Assembly (NCBI GenBank): GCA_028687155.1
Contig: JAQUAR010000043.1
Location: 1 to 8,810, forward strand
Origin: Methylacidiphilaceae bacterium
Lineage (GTDB): Bacteria > Verrucomicrobiota > Verrucomicrobiia > Methylacidiphilales > Methylacidiphilaceae
Length of the DNA: 8,810 nucleotides
Direction of reading: 5' to 3'
The stretch's first letter is position 1, and each line of letters begins with the position of its first letter. The notes beneath the pieces are model-generated. The model did not search any database. It was not told the origin of the DNA and saw only the letters and a program-made list of their open reading frames with translations. This document shows, piece after piece, positions 1 through 5,601 of this stretch. A program made the translations under genes and the position numbers.

Positions 1-1657
1 GCCAGGCCGCCGCCCGGTCCTTCTCCTCAACACGGCAAATCGCGAAAAAGTTCTCTTGCACCCGTCTTGCGGTCCCAGGCAACGGCAACAAGGGCGGCCC
101 TCCCGCCAGGGGGGGCTGCGCAAGCTGCATGGGGCTCGCCTCCTCCGGAAGCGCCAAGGCATCGGCTTCCCCGCACAGAAAAGCCAAGACATCGAGCTCC
201 GAGAGGGAGCCAAAAAGAGGAAAAATCATCGGCTGGGCACTCAGATAGGTGCCGTCGGGAGCGAGCGCATCCCCCCAACTCTCTAAATAATGAGCCATCG
301 GAGCGTGCCAATGGCTCGCCAGTCCCGTCTCATCCGCCAACAAGCCGAAATGAATCACCTCCGGCACGCTCCGCTGGAGCCGGATCCAATCGAGCTCCAC
401 GGGTGCCGTGTAGACGGGATTGGCTCCGAGAATCAGGAGCGACCGGACATTCTCCTTGCGGATCTCTTCTGCGACCGACTCGATCGACCGTGCCTCGTCC
501 TCCAAGGCAGGAATCAGGTCGAGAGCCGAACGCTTTTCGAAAGCGGCATTGATGGCCAGGACAAGCAGGTGAACGGGAAATGGATATTCCCGACCCACCA
601 CCACCAGGGGCCGCTTGGCTCCCGCCAAGTCCTGCGCTACAGCTTTCGCCCACTTTCGAACCGGCTCACCCCAGGTGTCACCCGCCCCCCGGCCAAACGG
701 CTCCAGCGGGGATAGGCCCACCGCTCCCAACTCCCGAGCGATCAGCGCAAGGACGGCCGGCTGATCCCCTGCCTTCAGGGCGAGCCGATGATCCGCGATC
801 GCTCCCGTGGAAGTCAGCCGATCCTCCAGGACGTAGATCCGGCTCATCGGGTCGCCGGGATTCCGCAGCCTGCGGCGTGCAGCGATGCCACTCACGGCCC
901 ACGGCCCTTCCGCATCCCCCGAAGCAAAGTCGCACCCCACCGAAAGGATCACATCCGCTTCCGCCCAGCGCGGAAGAAGGGAGAACCGCTTGTCGAAAAG
1001 CGACTGGGTGGCCGCGAACCGATCCCCGTTTCCCAAGGGGTCATAGGTGCAGAGGAGCGCTTCCGGGAATCTCCGCTGAAATTCCGCCCGGATGGCGGAG
1101 ATGGTCGGAGAAACGGTTGGTTCGACCAGGACGGCGAGCCCGGCTCCCTTCCTTTCCCGCCAGGCAGCGCTTCCTTGGCTGAAAAAGTCCACAAACCGCT
1201 CGCGGGTCGTGGGATAGGCGTTGTGCTGAAAGCCTGCCGCCCGATCCGGATCGTAGAGATCCAGGATCGAAGCTTGAATCTGCGGAGTCAGTCCCGCGTC
1301 GGAGAAGAGCCGGTTTGCCTGAAGATGCGTGGGCCGGCCCTCGTAGGTCGTCACAAAAAGAGGGACTCCCCCATAGGGAGCGGGAACGACCGTCGCATAA
1401 AGCAGCGGCTTCCCTGGCACCACCCACTCGGGACTGGCCGTATAGGGGACCAGATGGCCCTCCGGACGTCGACAGCCGGCCAAGCCGACTCCGCCAAGGG
1501 CGAAAGACGCCCCCATGAGCCGGAGGAAGGTCCGACGGTTGATCGGATCCCAGGCAAAATCCTCCGGCGGCTCGGTTGCGTCGAGGTGAGATGCTCCTCC
1601 ACCGGGAGGGAAGACATCGCCCTTGTGCGTGCTCGGCCTGATTTTCCTCAGATCCAT
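1..1657 (-). CDS. actB: Alternative complex III subunit ActB, molybdopterin-oxidoreductase-like part (partial, C-terminus outside window)
   Basis: Hand translation of the minus strand from the ATG at 1657 gives 552 open codons to the window edge, with no stop or frameshift. ActB is the large iron-sulfur subunit of alternative complex III, a quinol:cytochrome c oxidoreductase that works in place of cytochrome bc1. Seen: a twin-arginine motif NRRTFLRLMG (residues 40-49), a hydrophobic stretch, then a lipobox-like LAGC ending at C62, so Tat export followed by lipid anchoring is likely. Next come VPGKPLLYAT (80-89), EGRPT (106-110) and QASILDLYDPDRA (128-140), all typical of ActB. The part present matches the molybdopterin-oxidoreductase-like half; in known ActB this half binds no molybdenum cofactor. 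The iron-sulfur half, usually C-terminal, would lie beyond base 1. A GAGG ribosome binding site lies 5 bases before the ATG. It follows actA by 24 bases. The GNPxHP-like motif usually found after EGRPT is not recognisable here. Confidence 0.93.
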   Translation of the reverse strand, partial: MDLRKIRPSTHKGDVFPPGGGASHLDATEPPEDFAWDPINRRTFLRLMGASFALGGVGLAGCRRPEGHLVPYTASPEWVVPGKPLLYATVVPAPYGGVPLFVTTYEGRPTHLQANRLFSDAGLTPQIQASILDLYDPDRAAGFQHNAYPTTRERFVDFFSQGSAAWRERKGAGLAVLVEPTVSPTISAIRAEFQRRFPEALLCTYDPLGNGDRFAATQSLFDKRFSLLPRWAEADVILSVGCDFASGDAEGPWAVSGIAARRRLRNPGDPMSRIYVLEDRLTSTGAIADHRLALKAGDQPAVLALIARELGAVGLSPLEPFGRGAGDTWGEPVRKWAKAVAQDLAGAKRPLVVVGREYPFPVHLLVLAINAAFEKRSALDLIPALEDEARSIESVAEEIRKENVRSLLILGANPVYTAPVELDWIRLQRSVPEVIHFGLLADETGLASHWHAPMAHYLESWGDALAPDGTYLSAQPMIFPLFGSLSELDVLAFLCGEADALALPEEASPMQLAQPPLAGGPPLLPLPGTARRVQENFFAICRVEEKDRAAAW

Positions 1658-1681
1658 CCGTTCCTCTTTTCCTTCAACCCG

Positions 1682-2335
1682 CTACCGGTGACAAGCCGAG
1701 CAGTTCTCCGACGGCTTGATTTTCTCCTGCTCGACCAGATGCATACCCATCTCGATCTGCTGCTGCCCGGTCGGTGGCACCCAAGCCAGATCAAAGACCT
1801 TGTCTTCAGGGCGAAGGAAGTATTCCGGATTCCGATGACAATCCAGACACCAGCTCATGCTCAGGGGCGCCTTATGATAAACCGTCCTCATCAAGTTCAC
1901 CTCCCCATGGCAGCTAAAGCAGCTCACGCCGCGGTTCACGTGGGCAGAGTGGTCGAAATAGACGTAATCCGGCAGTTGATAGATCCGAGCCCATCGCACG
2001 GGCTCCCCACTCTCCCAGCTCTCCCGCAACTCGGCCAGCTTCGGACTGTCGGCTTTGACCATCCGGTGACAAGCCATGCAGGTTTGGGTCGTCGGGATGT
2101 TGGAAAAGCCACTCTTTTCCACAAAGCTGTGACAGAAGCGGCAATCGAGTCCGAGACCGGTTACATGCAGGGAGTGATCGAAGGGGATCGGCTGCTTCGG
2201 CATGTAGCCCACCCGCGTGTACTTCGGGGTGAAGTAGTACGCGATTCCGGCAACCGTCAGAACGCCAATGATGAGAATTCCGACGACGATCTTCGGTGGA
2301 AGCTCATTGGCCGCTTTCCCGAAGAGATTCGCCAT
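1682..2335 (-). CDS. actA: Alternative complex III subunit ActA, membrane-anchored pentaheme cytochrome c
   Basis: A 217-residue protein with exactly five CxxCH haem c motifs: CRFCH (65-69), CMACH (86-90), CFSCH (139-143), CLDCH (163-167) and CSACH (212-216). The last is followed only by Arg and the stop. A single hydrophobic segment at about residues 15-34 is an uncleaved-looking membrane anchor, placing the haems on the periplasmic side. Five haems, one N-terminal anchor, this length and a position directly before actB fit ActA, which carries electrons from the quinol-oxidising iron-sulfur/membrane core of alternative complex III towards cytochrome c or oxidase. The motif PFDHSLHV (51-58) and the HKAPLSMSWCLDCHR region are typical of this class III-like multihaem fold. 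The ATG at 2335 is supported by an AAGG about 6-8 bases upstream and by the anchor starting soon after it. It is the first gene of the operon as seen here. The remaining subunits (actC onward) would be beyond base 1. Confidence 0.93.
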   Translation of the reverse strand: MANLFGKAANELPPKIVVGILIIGVLTVAGIAYYFTPKYTRVGYMPKQPIPFDHSLHVTGLGLDCRFCHSFVEKSGFSNIPTTQTCMACHRMVKADSPKLAELRESWESGEPVRWARIYQLPDYVYFDHSAHVNRGVSCFSCHGEVNLMRTVYHKAPLSMSWCLDCHRNPEYFLRPEDKVFDLAWVPPTGQQQIEMGMHLVEQEKIKPSENCSACHR

Positions 2336-2366
2336 TCCTTAACCTTACATCCGTGCGGTTCTACAA

Positions 2367-2397
2367 GGGAGCACCCCTCCCATCCGGGTTTCACCCG
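2367..2397 (-). other. Two adjacent small hairpins in the actA leader
   Basis: Read on the minus strand, CGGGT-gaa-ACCCG (2397-2385) is followed after three bases by GGGAG-gggtg-CTCCC (2381-2367). Both stems are perfect 5-bp pairs, ending about 31 bases before the actA ATG. They would lie in the actA 5' untranslated region if transcription starts upstream of them. I do not recognise a known riboswitch consensus. They may be a leader structure or chance pairing in GC-rich DNA. Confidence 0.35.
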
Positions 2398-2429
2398 TTG
2401 CGGAAGCTCTCCTCTCGTGACAAAAGACC

Positions 2430-2460
2430 GGCTAACACAGCCCCTCCGGGGCAACAAGCC
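2430..2460 (-). terminator. Candidate terminator hairpin between the CAT tRNA and actA
   Basis: The stem GCCCC-gga-GGGGC (2452-2440 on the minus strand) is enclosed by an outer GGCT/AGCC pair (2460-2457 with 2433-2430), separated by a U-rich internal loop. On the minus strand it is followed by GGTCTTTTG, and it lies about 60 bases past the tRNA 3' end, so it could end the tRNA transcript. On the plus strand the hairpin is followed immediately by TTTT (2461-2464), which is closer to a standard intrinsic terminator, but no plus-strand gene precedes it. It may act in both directions or be only a leader structure for actA. Confidence 0.4.
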
Positions 2461-2465
2461 TTTTA

Positions 2466-2513
2466 GCGGAGAGGATGAGCAAAACCACGAACGCAGCCGT
2501 TACCCTCTTCCGC
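2466..2513 (-). other. Long-range inverted repeat in the tRNA trailer
   Basis: GCGGA-a-GAGG (2513-2504 on the minus strand) pairs with CCTCTCCGC (2474-2466) through 9 base pairs with one bulged base. Between the arms is a smaller possible AACG/CGTT hairpin. The element starts 9 bases past the tRNA 3' end and is followed by the candidate terminator at 2430-2460. It could be a structured 3' trailer or a small RNA. I match it to no known RNA family. Confidence 0.3.
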
Positions 2514-2521
2514 CTTGCCTC

Positions 2522-2593
2522 TGGCAGGGGAGAGAATCGAACTCTCGACCAAGGGCTTATGAAACCCCTGCTCTGCCGCTGAGCTACCCTGCC
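2522..2593 (-). tRNA. tRNA with CAT anticodon, most likely elongator tRNA-Met
   Basis: A complete 72-base cloverleaf on the minus strand. The acceptor GGCAGGG/CCCTGCC has 7 of 7 pairs with discriminator A. The D arm is GCTC...GAGC with a short loop holding GG. The anticodon arm is GGGGT-TTCATAA-GCCCT, giving anticodon CAT. The variable loop is TGGTC and the T arm is GAGAG-TTCGATT-CTCTC. CCA is not encoded: the bases after the discriminator are GAG. It is not the initiator, because the first acceptor pair is a normal G-C and the anticodon stem lacks the three consecutive G-C pairs next to the loop. A tRNA-Ile that reads ATA after lysidine modification of the same anticodon cannot be excluded from sequence alone. 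Confidence 0.95.
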
Positions 2594-2608
2594 CTGGCAA
2601 ATGTTTCC

Positions 2609-2656
2609 CTTGCTGCCGGATTTCCGCAGCAAGCGCGGCTCTCTGCCGGCAGAGCC
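2609..2656 (-). repeat. Two tandem inverted repeats upstream of the CAT tRNA
   Basis: CTTGCTG (2609-2615) pairs with CAGCAAG (2627-2633), extended inward by CGG/CCG around an ATTT loop with one bulged C. Four bases later GGCTCT (2637-2642) pairs with AGAGCC (2651-2656), and the overlapping perfect palindrome CTCTGCCGGCAGAG (2641-2654) offers an alternative fold. They lie between the proposed tRNA promoter and the mature 5' end, so they would be in the 5' leader of the precursor. Neither is followed by a U tract in the tRNA direction, so they do not look like terminators. Confidence 0.5.
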
Positions 2657-2667
2657 AAACTCCTGCT

Positions 2668-2695
2668 ATTCTTTTTAGAGCACGGGGAAGGTCAA
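2668..2695 (-). promoter_or_regulatory. Candidate promoter for the CAT tRNA
   Basis: On the minus strand TTGACC (2695-2690) matches 5 of 6 bases of the sigma70-type -35 box and is followed after 16 bases by AAGAAT (2673-2668), which matches 4 of 6 of the -10 box. Transcription would begin near 2661, giving a leader of about 68 bases before the tRNA. The promoter is divergent from the one proposed for tRNA-Pro. Support is by motif only. Confidence 0.4.
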
Positions 2696-2732
2696 CACAA
2701 ATTCTGGGACCACCCACCGTGGAGAAAGAACT

Positions 2733-2759
2733 TTGCCTTTGGTGGAATCCCTCTACAAT
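2733..2759 (+). promoter_or_regulatory. Candidate promoter for tRNA-Pro and the YfiH-family gene
   Basis: TACAAT (2754-2759) matches 5 of 6 bases of the -10 box. A TTGCCT (2733-2738) gives 4 of 6 for the -35 box at a short 15-base spacing. A start near 2766 would leave a leader of only about 8 bases before the tRNA, as is common for tRNA genes. No better plus-strand promoter is visible before the YfiH-family gene, so the two are probably transcribed together. Confidence 0.45.
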
Positions 2760-2773
2760 CCTTCCCAGCTCGG

Positions 2774-2847
2774 CGGGCTGTGGCGCAGTCTGGTAGCGCG
2801 CTTGGTTCGGGACCAAGAGGTCCAGGGTTCAAATCCCTGCAGCCCGA
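2774..2847 (+). tRNA. tRNA-Pro (anticodon CGG)
   Basis: A complete 74-base cloverleaf. The acceptor CGGGCTG/CAGCCCG has 7 of 7 pairs and begins with the C1-G72 pair typical of bacterial tRNA-Pro, with discriminator A at 2847. The D arm is GCGC...GCGC. The anticodon arm is CTTGG-TTCGGGA-CCAAG, so the anticodon is CGG and reads CCG. The variable loop is AGGTC and the T arm is CAGGG-TTCAAAT-CCCTG. CCA is not encoded. The next gene starts 11 bases downstream. Confidence 0.97.
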
Positions 2848-2851
2848 GAGG
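2846..2851 (+). promoter_or_regulatory. Ribosome binding site overlapping the tRNA-Pro 3' end
   Basis: GAGAGG lies 7 bases before the ATG at 2859 and decides that start. Its first two bases are the last acceptor base and the discriminator of tRNA-Pro. Cleavage of the tRNA after 2847 would leave an mRNA beginning with GAGG, that is, with the Shine-Dalgarno core at its extreme 5' end. Confidence 0.6.
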
Positions 2852-2858
2852 CTCACTC

Positions 2859-3506
2859 ATGGTGCGCTTGGCAAGGCAATTACCCGCCTCGTTCGAACTC
2901 GATTCCGAGTCTTGGCAATCTTTCCCCGCCCTTACCGCAGTCGGCCTTCCTCACGCCTTCTCCCTGCGGACCTGCCGTATCGATCTCCCTCCCCCTGTTC
3001 GCGACCTGGGGCTTGACCCAGACCGCCTCGTCGGAGCCGAGCAGACCCACGGCAATGGAATCGCTTTCGTCGAAAGACCCACGCCTCTCTTCTACCCGAA
3101 TGTAGATGGTCTGCTCACGGCATGCCGAGGGGTCGCTCTCAAAATTCGCGTGGCGGATTGTGCCGCCGTCTACCTCTTCGATCCGGAGCTTCCTGCCGTC
3201 GGAATCGTCCATTCCGGACGCAAGGGGAGCGAAGCGCAAATTGTCAAGAAGGCCATCGAGAGCTTCCGGAGCCGTTGGGGCAGTCCAGCCGAGCGCCTGA
3301 TCCTCCAGGTCAGCCCGTGCATTCGTCCTCCCCACTATGAAGTCGACTTTGTGCAGCAGATCCGGGAACAGGCCTTAGGAATGGGAGTTCGCGATTTCTT
3401 TGACTGCGGCATCTGCACCGCATGCCACCTCGATCGTTATTTTTCCTTTCGGGCGGAGAAGGGGGTCACGGGGAGAATGTGGGCGGTCGCCATGCTTCCT
3501 CCTTGA
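2859..3506 (+). CDS. YfiH/YlmD family laccase-domain protein (purine nucleoside phosphorylase type)
   Basis: A 215-residue cytoplasmic-looking protein of the multicopper polyphenol oxidase (laccase-domain, DUF152) family. Characterised members act on purine nucleosides (phosphorolysis of adenosine and inosine, deamination of adenosine), and some were linked to cell-envelope quality control. The three expected zinc ligands are visible: H64 in EQTHG, C101 in VADC and H118 in GIVHSG. Family landmarks PCIRPPHYEVD (153-163) and YFSFRAEKGVTGRMWAV (194-210) are also present. It differs from the usual pattern: the HAGWRG motif reads HSGRKG, losing the Trp, and the residues after VADC are AAV rather than xPV. 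At 215 residues it is a little shorter than the usual 240-260. The open frame continues back through tRNA-Pro to 2733, but the start at 2859 is set by the tRNA end and the GAGG site. Its substrate in this organism cannot be read from sequence. Confidence 0.85.
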   Translation: MVRLARQLPASFELDSESWQSFPALTAVGLPHAFSLRTCRIDLPPPVRDLGLDPDRLVGAEQTHGNGIAFVERPTPLFYPNVDGLLTACRGVALKIRVADCAAVYLFDPELPAVGIVHSGRKGSEAQIVKKAIESFRSRWGSPAERLILQVSPCIRPPHYEVDFVQQIREQALGMGVRDFFDCGICTACHLDRYFSFRAEKGVTGRMWAVAMLPP

Positions 3507-3532
3507 GACGGACTAAATCGATCGGCCTACCT

Positions 3533-3895
3533 CTATAGCAACCCCTGTCGGAGCATCTCCGTAGCGATCTGCTCGGCTTCTTTTTTCTGCTCCCCGTTCT
3601 TTTTGGCCTTCCAGGCCTCGAAGGATTTCCCGTCCGCCGCATCGGCTCCGCTGAGGGCGATCTCCTGAATCTCCCGATAGGGGATACTCACCGAGCCCTG
3701 GCCGTCCGGAAGCATCACCTGGACAGAGGCGTCTTCTCCGTCTCCAGACCGGTTAAAGAGATACCCACTTAGGGAGCGTTCCCCAGCAAGGCGCAAGGTC
3801 ACGTCTCCCCGATAATGGAACGCCCTCTCTATCTGTTCGGCCAGCCCTCCCGAGGGTGGAAAAGCACCTTCGGAAGGGTTCGGATTCTCTTCCAT
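3533..3895 (-). CDS. Small conserved-looking protein of unknown function, partner of hpnH
   Basis: A 120-residue soluble protein with no signal peptide or membrane segment. The ordered part runs from about residue 18 (LAEQIERAFHYRGDVTLRLA) through a Gly-containing strand LSGYLFNR, a strand ending SIPYREIQEIALSG, and a GKSFEAWKAKK motif, followed by a charged Lys/Glu-rich helix. The alternation of short beta strands resembles a small barrel, such as an Sm-like or SH3-like fold, but this is inference. I recall similar short proteins in other hopanoid-containing bacteria but cannot name a function. The ATG at 3895 is preferred: GAGAGG lies 8 bases upstream, and the longer frame reaching back to 4066 lies inside hpnH and is Arg-rich shadow sequence. 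It begins 40 bases after the hpnH stop and is probably in its operon. Its stop is 26 bases from the stop of the convergent YfiH-family gene. Confidence 0.75.
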   Translation of the reverse strand: MEENPNPSEGAFPPSGGLAEQIERAFHYRGDVTLRLAGERSLSGYLFNRSGDGEDASVQVMLPDGQGSVSIPYREIQEIALSGADAADGKSFEAWKAKKNGEQKKEAEQIATEMLRQGLL

Positions 3896-3935
3896 CTTGA
3901 CAGCCTCTCTCTTCGCTCGGGCTTCGCCCTCTGGC

Positions 3936-5021
3936 TCAGACCATGACCGTTTCCTTCTCTTTCTCCGGATGCAGCGGCTGCTGCTTGTCTCCATCCGAAG
4001 AGGTCGAGCTTCGACCGTTGCCCAAGCTGGCTCGAATCGTGCGCAGCAAGCCGGCGAAGGAACCAAACGTATCGTTTACCGCACTAGGCTCGTATCCGGA
4101 ATGAACCATGCAATCGACACAGTGTGGATTTCCGCTACGCCAGCCGTACTCTTCCCAGCGAGTCGTCTCCAAGAGCTCCTGAAAGCTCTTTGCATAACCT
4201 TCCTGGAGGAGATAACAAGGGCGCTGCCAACCGAAGATGTTGTAGGTCGGATTCCCCCAAGGGGTGCAATCGTAGTCGATCTTTCCCTGGAGGAACTCGA
4301 GAAAAAGAGGAGAGAGATTGAACTTCCAGCTCTTCTTTCGATCGCGAAAGACCTCCCGGAAGAGCGCCTGGGTCTTTTCCCTCCTCAGGAAGTGTCCTTG
4401 ATCGGGAGCCTTCTCGTAGCTGTATCCGGGAGAAAACATGATTCCCTCGATGCCCAGTTTCATCGCCTCATCGAAGAACTGGCGAATCCGCTCCGGATCC
4501 GCACCGTCAAAGAAGGTCGAGTTGACCGTCACGCGAAATCCACGACGAACGGCTTCCTGAATTGCCGCGACTGCTGTCTCGTAAACCCCGTCCCGACAGA
4601 CCGACTCGTCATGATCTTCCCGAAGCCCATCCAGATGAACGCTGAAGGTAAGAAATTGCGACGGGCGGAAGAGATCGAGCTTCTTCTTCAAAAGAAGGGC
4701 ATTGGTGCAGAGATAGATATATTTCTTGCGCTCGATCAGCCCTTCCACGATCCGGTCGATCTCCTTGTGAATCAGCGGCTCGCCGCCCGGGATGCTCACA
4801 ATGGGCGCGCCGCACTCCTCGACTGCCGCCCAACACTGCTCCGGGCTCAGCCGACGGTTCAGGATGTGATCGGGATACTGCACTTTCCCGCACCCCGCAC
4901 ACGCGAGATTGCACCGAAAGAGCGGTTCGAGCATCAGGACGAGCGGATATCTCTTCCGGCCGGTAAACCGTTGTTTGAGGATATAGGATGAAACCGTCCA
5001 AATTTGCGAGAGCGGAACCAT
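3936..5021 (-). CDS. hpnH: HpnH, radical SAM adenosylhopane synthase
   Basis: A 361-residue radical SAM enzyme. HpnH adds a 5'-deoxyadenosyl group from S-adenosylmethionine to the hopene side chain, the first step towards extended (C35) bacteriohopanepolyols. The cluster-binding CxxxCxxC is C37, C41 and C44 in the context [16 protein letters not shown], which is diagnostic of HpnH. GGEP at 79-82 is the SAM-contacting motif. Further landmarks are [21 protein letters not shown] (C252, C269) and [15 protein letters not shown] (C301, C304). The last normally reads CMVHCGYE, so position 308 is Ser instead of Cys here. The C-terminal tail after about 335 is polar and low in complexity. The start at 5021 gives the family-typical [10 protein letters not shown] opening, although AAAGG sits only 3 bases before the ATG. 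The squalene-hopene cyclase and other hpn genes are not in this window. Confidence 0.93.
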   Translation of the reverse strand: MVPLSQIWTVSSYILKQRFTGRKRYPLVLMLEPLFRCNLACAGCGKVQYPDHILNRRLSPEQCWAAVEECGAPIVSIPGGEPLIHKEIDRIVEGLIERKKYIYLCTNALLLKKKLDLFRPSQFLTFSVHLDGLREDHDESVCRDGVYETAVAAIQEAVRRGFRVTVNSTFFDGADPERIRQFFDEAMKLGIEGIMFSPGYSYEKAPDQGHFLRREKTQALFREVFRDRKKSWKFNLSPLFLEFLQGKIDYDCTPWGNPTYNIFGWQRPCYLLQEGYAKSFQELLETTRWEEYGWRSGNPHCVDCMVHSGYEPSAVNDTFGSFAGLLRTIRASLGNGRSSTSSDGDKQQPLHPEKEKETVMV

Positions 5022-5030
5022 AAACCTTTG

Positions 5031-5058
5031 AGGGTACGACGAGGAATCGGACTGTCAA
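5031..5058 (-). promoter_or_regulatory. Possible promoter immediately before hpnH
   Basis: On the minus strand a perfect TTGACA (5058-5053) is followed after 16 bases by TACCCT (5036-5031), a poor -10 box (3 of 6). Transcription would start about 3 bases before the hpnH ATG, giving an almost leaderless message, which would fit the weak and too-close ribosome binding site. The rest of 5022-5182 shows no gene and no clear terminator for tatA; an AGCCC/GGGCT stem spans the tatA stop but has no U tract in that direction. Confidence 0.25.
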
Positions 5059-5182
5059 TCTTCGAAAACGATTCCTTCCCCTTCCGTCGGCTCCGAGCGA
5101 GCGCGATACAATCGGCGAATCCACTCTCTGCCAATCAGGAAAGCGCGCCTCTCTCCAGCGGCCTTTGCTTATCCCAGCCCGC

Positions 5183-5473
5183 TTAGGAGGGCTTCTTTTC
5201 CTCTCGAGGAATCACCCCGTTGGGCGGAGGAGTCGGCGCCGAGGGAGGAGAAGAAGCCTGCTCCGCGGACGAGGAGACGCCTGTGCCGGGCTCCCGCAGG
5301 GAGTGGTGAATCTCCCGCTCAAAGTCTTCGCGGGCCTTATGGAATTCGCCCAGCGCTTTGCCGACTCCGCGAGCGAGCTCCGGGAGCTTCTTGGCGCCAA
5401 AGAGAAGGAAGACGACGACGAAGATCCAAAACCATTCCGAACCCGACGGCAGACCGAATGCCAACCAGAGCAT
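5183..5473 (-). CDS. tatA: Sec-independent protein translocase subunit TatA
   Basis: A 96-residue protein with the TatA layout: a short polar N-terminus, one membrane helix (about 12-25, WFWIFVVVFLLF), the FG hinge at 25-26, and the amphipathic helix FGAKKLPELARGVGKALGEF (25-44), then a Ser/Pro/Glu-rich cytoplasmic tail. The motif favours TatA over TatB. TatA oligomers form the pore for folded proteins carrying twin-arginine signals, such as ActB in this window. The ATG at 5473 places the membrane helix correctly. The same frame runs on to an ATG at 5551, but the extra 26 residues are charged and would bury the helix. An AGGAG lies 16 bases before the ATG, which is unusually far. The gene follows ispG by 128 bases, a gap holding no other gene and no convincing terminator, so it may be read from the ispG transcript or from its own unseen promoter. 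Confidence 0.9.
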   Translation of the reverse strand: MLWLAFGLPSGSEWFWIFVVVFLLFGAKKLPELARGVGKALGEFHKAREDFEREIHHSLREPGTGVSSSAEQASSPPSAPTPPPNGVIPREEKKPS

Positions 5474-5601
5474 GATCGACTTTACGCTCTCCTGGAGCTT
5501 TTGCAAACTCGCATGCGTCGGACATCCCCGAAATGGGGTTCCGTATCGCACCTTGGGCCACGACCGCCCTCAAAAAGGAGAGCAAAACGCCGAGCCGTGG
5601 A

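Noticed and set aside
2341..2429. Cobalamin-type riboswitch before actA
   Set aside because: The segment CGGGTGAAACCCGG recalls part of that class, but the B12 box and the remaining conserved core are absent.
2522..2593. Initiator tRNA-fMet
   Set aside because: The first acceptor pair is G-C rather than the initiator mismatch, and the three G-C pairs next to the anticodon loop are missing.
2733..2858. N-terminal extension of the YfiH-family gene
   Set aside because: It would require translating through the tRNA-Pro gene.
788..3016. Plus-strand open frame of 742 codons
   Set aside because: It runs antisense to actB and actA, crosses the CAT tRNA and tRNA-Pro, and ends in the YfiH-family gene. 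Its product is Arg/Pro-rich with no recognisable domain; it is a GC-driven shadow frame.
3896..4066. N-terminal extension of the small gene after hpnH
   Set aside because: It lies inside the hpnH 3' end, is Arg-rich, and the ATG at 3895 has a good ribosome binding site.
3897..4991. Plus-strand open frame of 364 codons
   Set aside because: Lies opposite hpnH, whose cluster motif and family landmarks are clear.
5526..5538. Terminator hairpin CCCC-gaaat-GGGG between ispG and tatA
   Set aside because: The stem is only 4 bp and has no T run on the minus strand.
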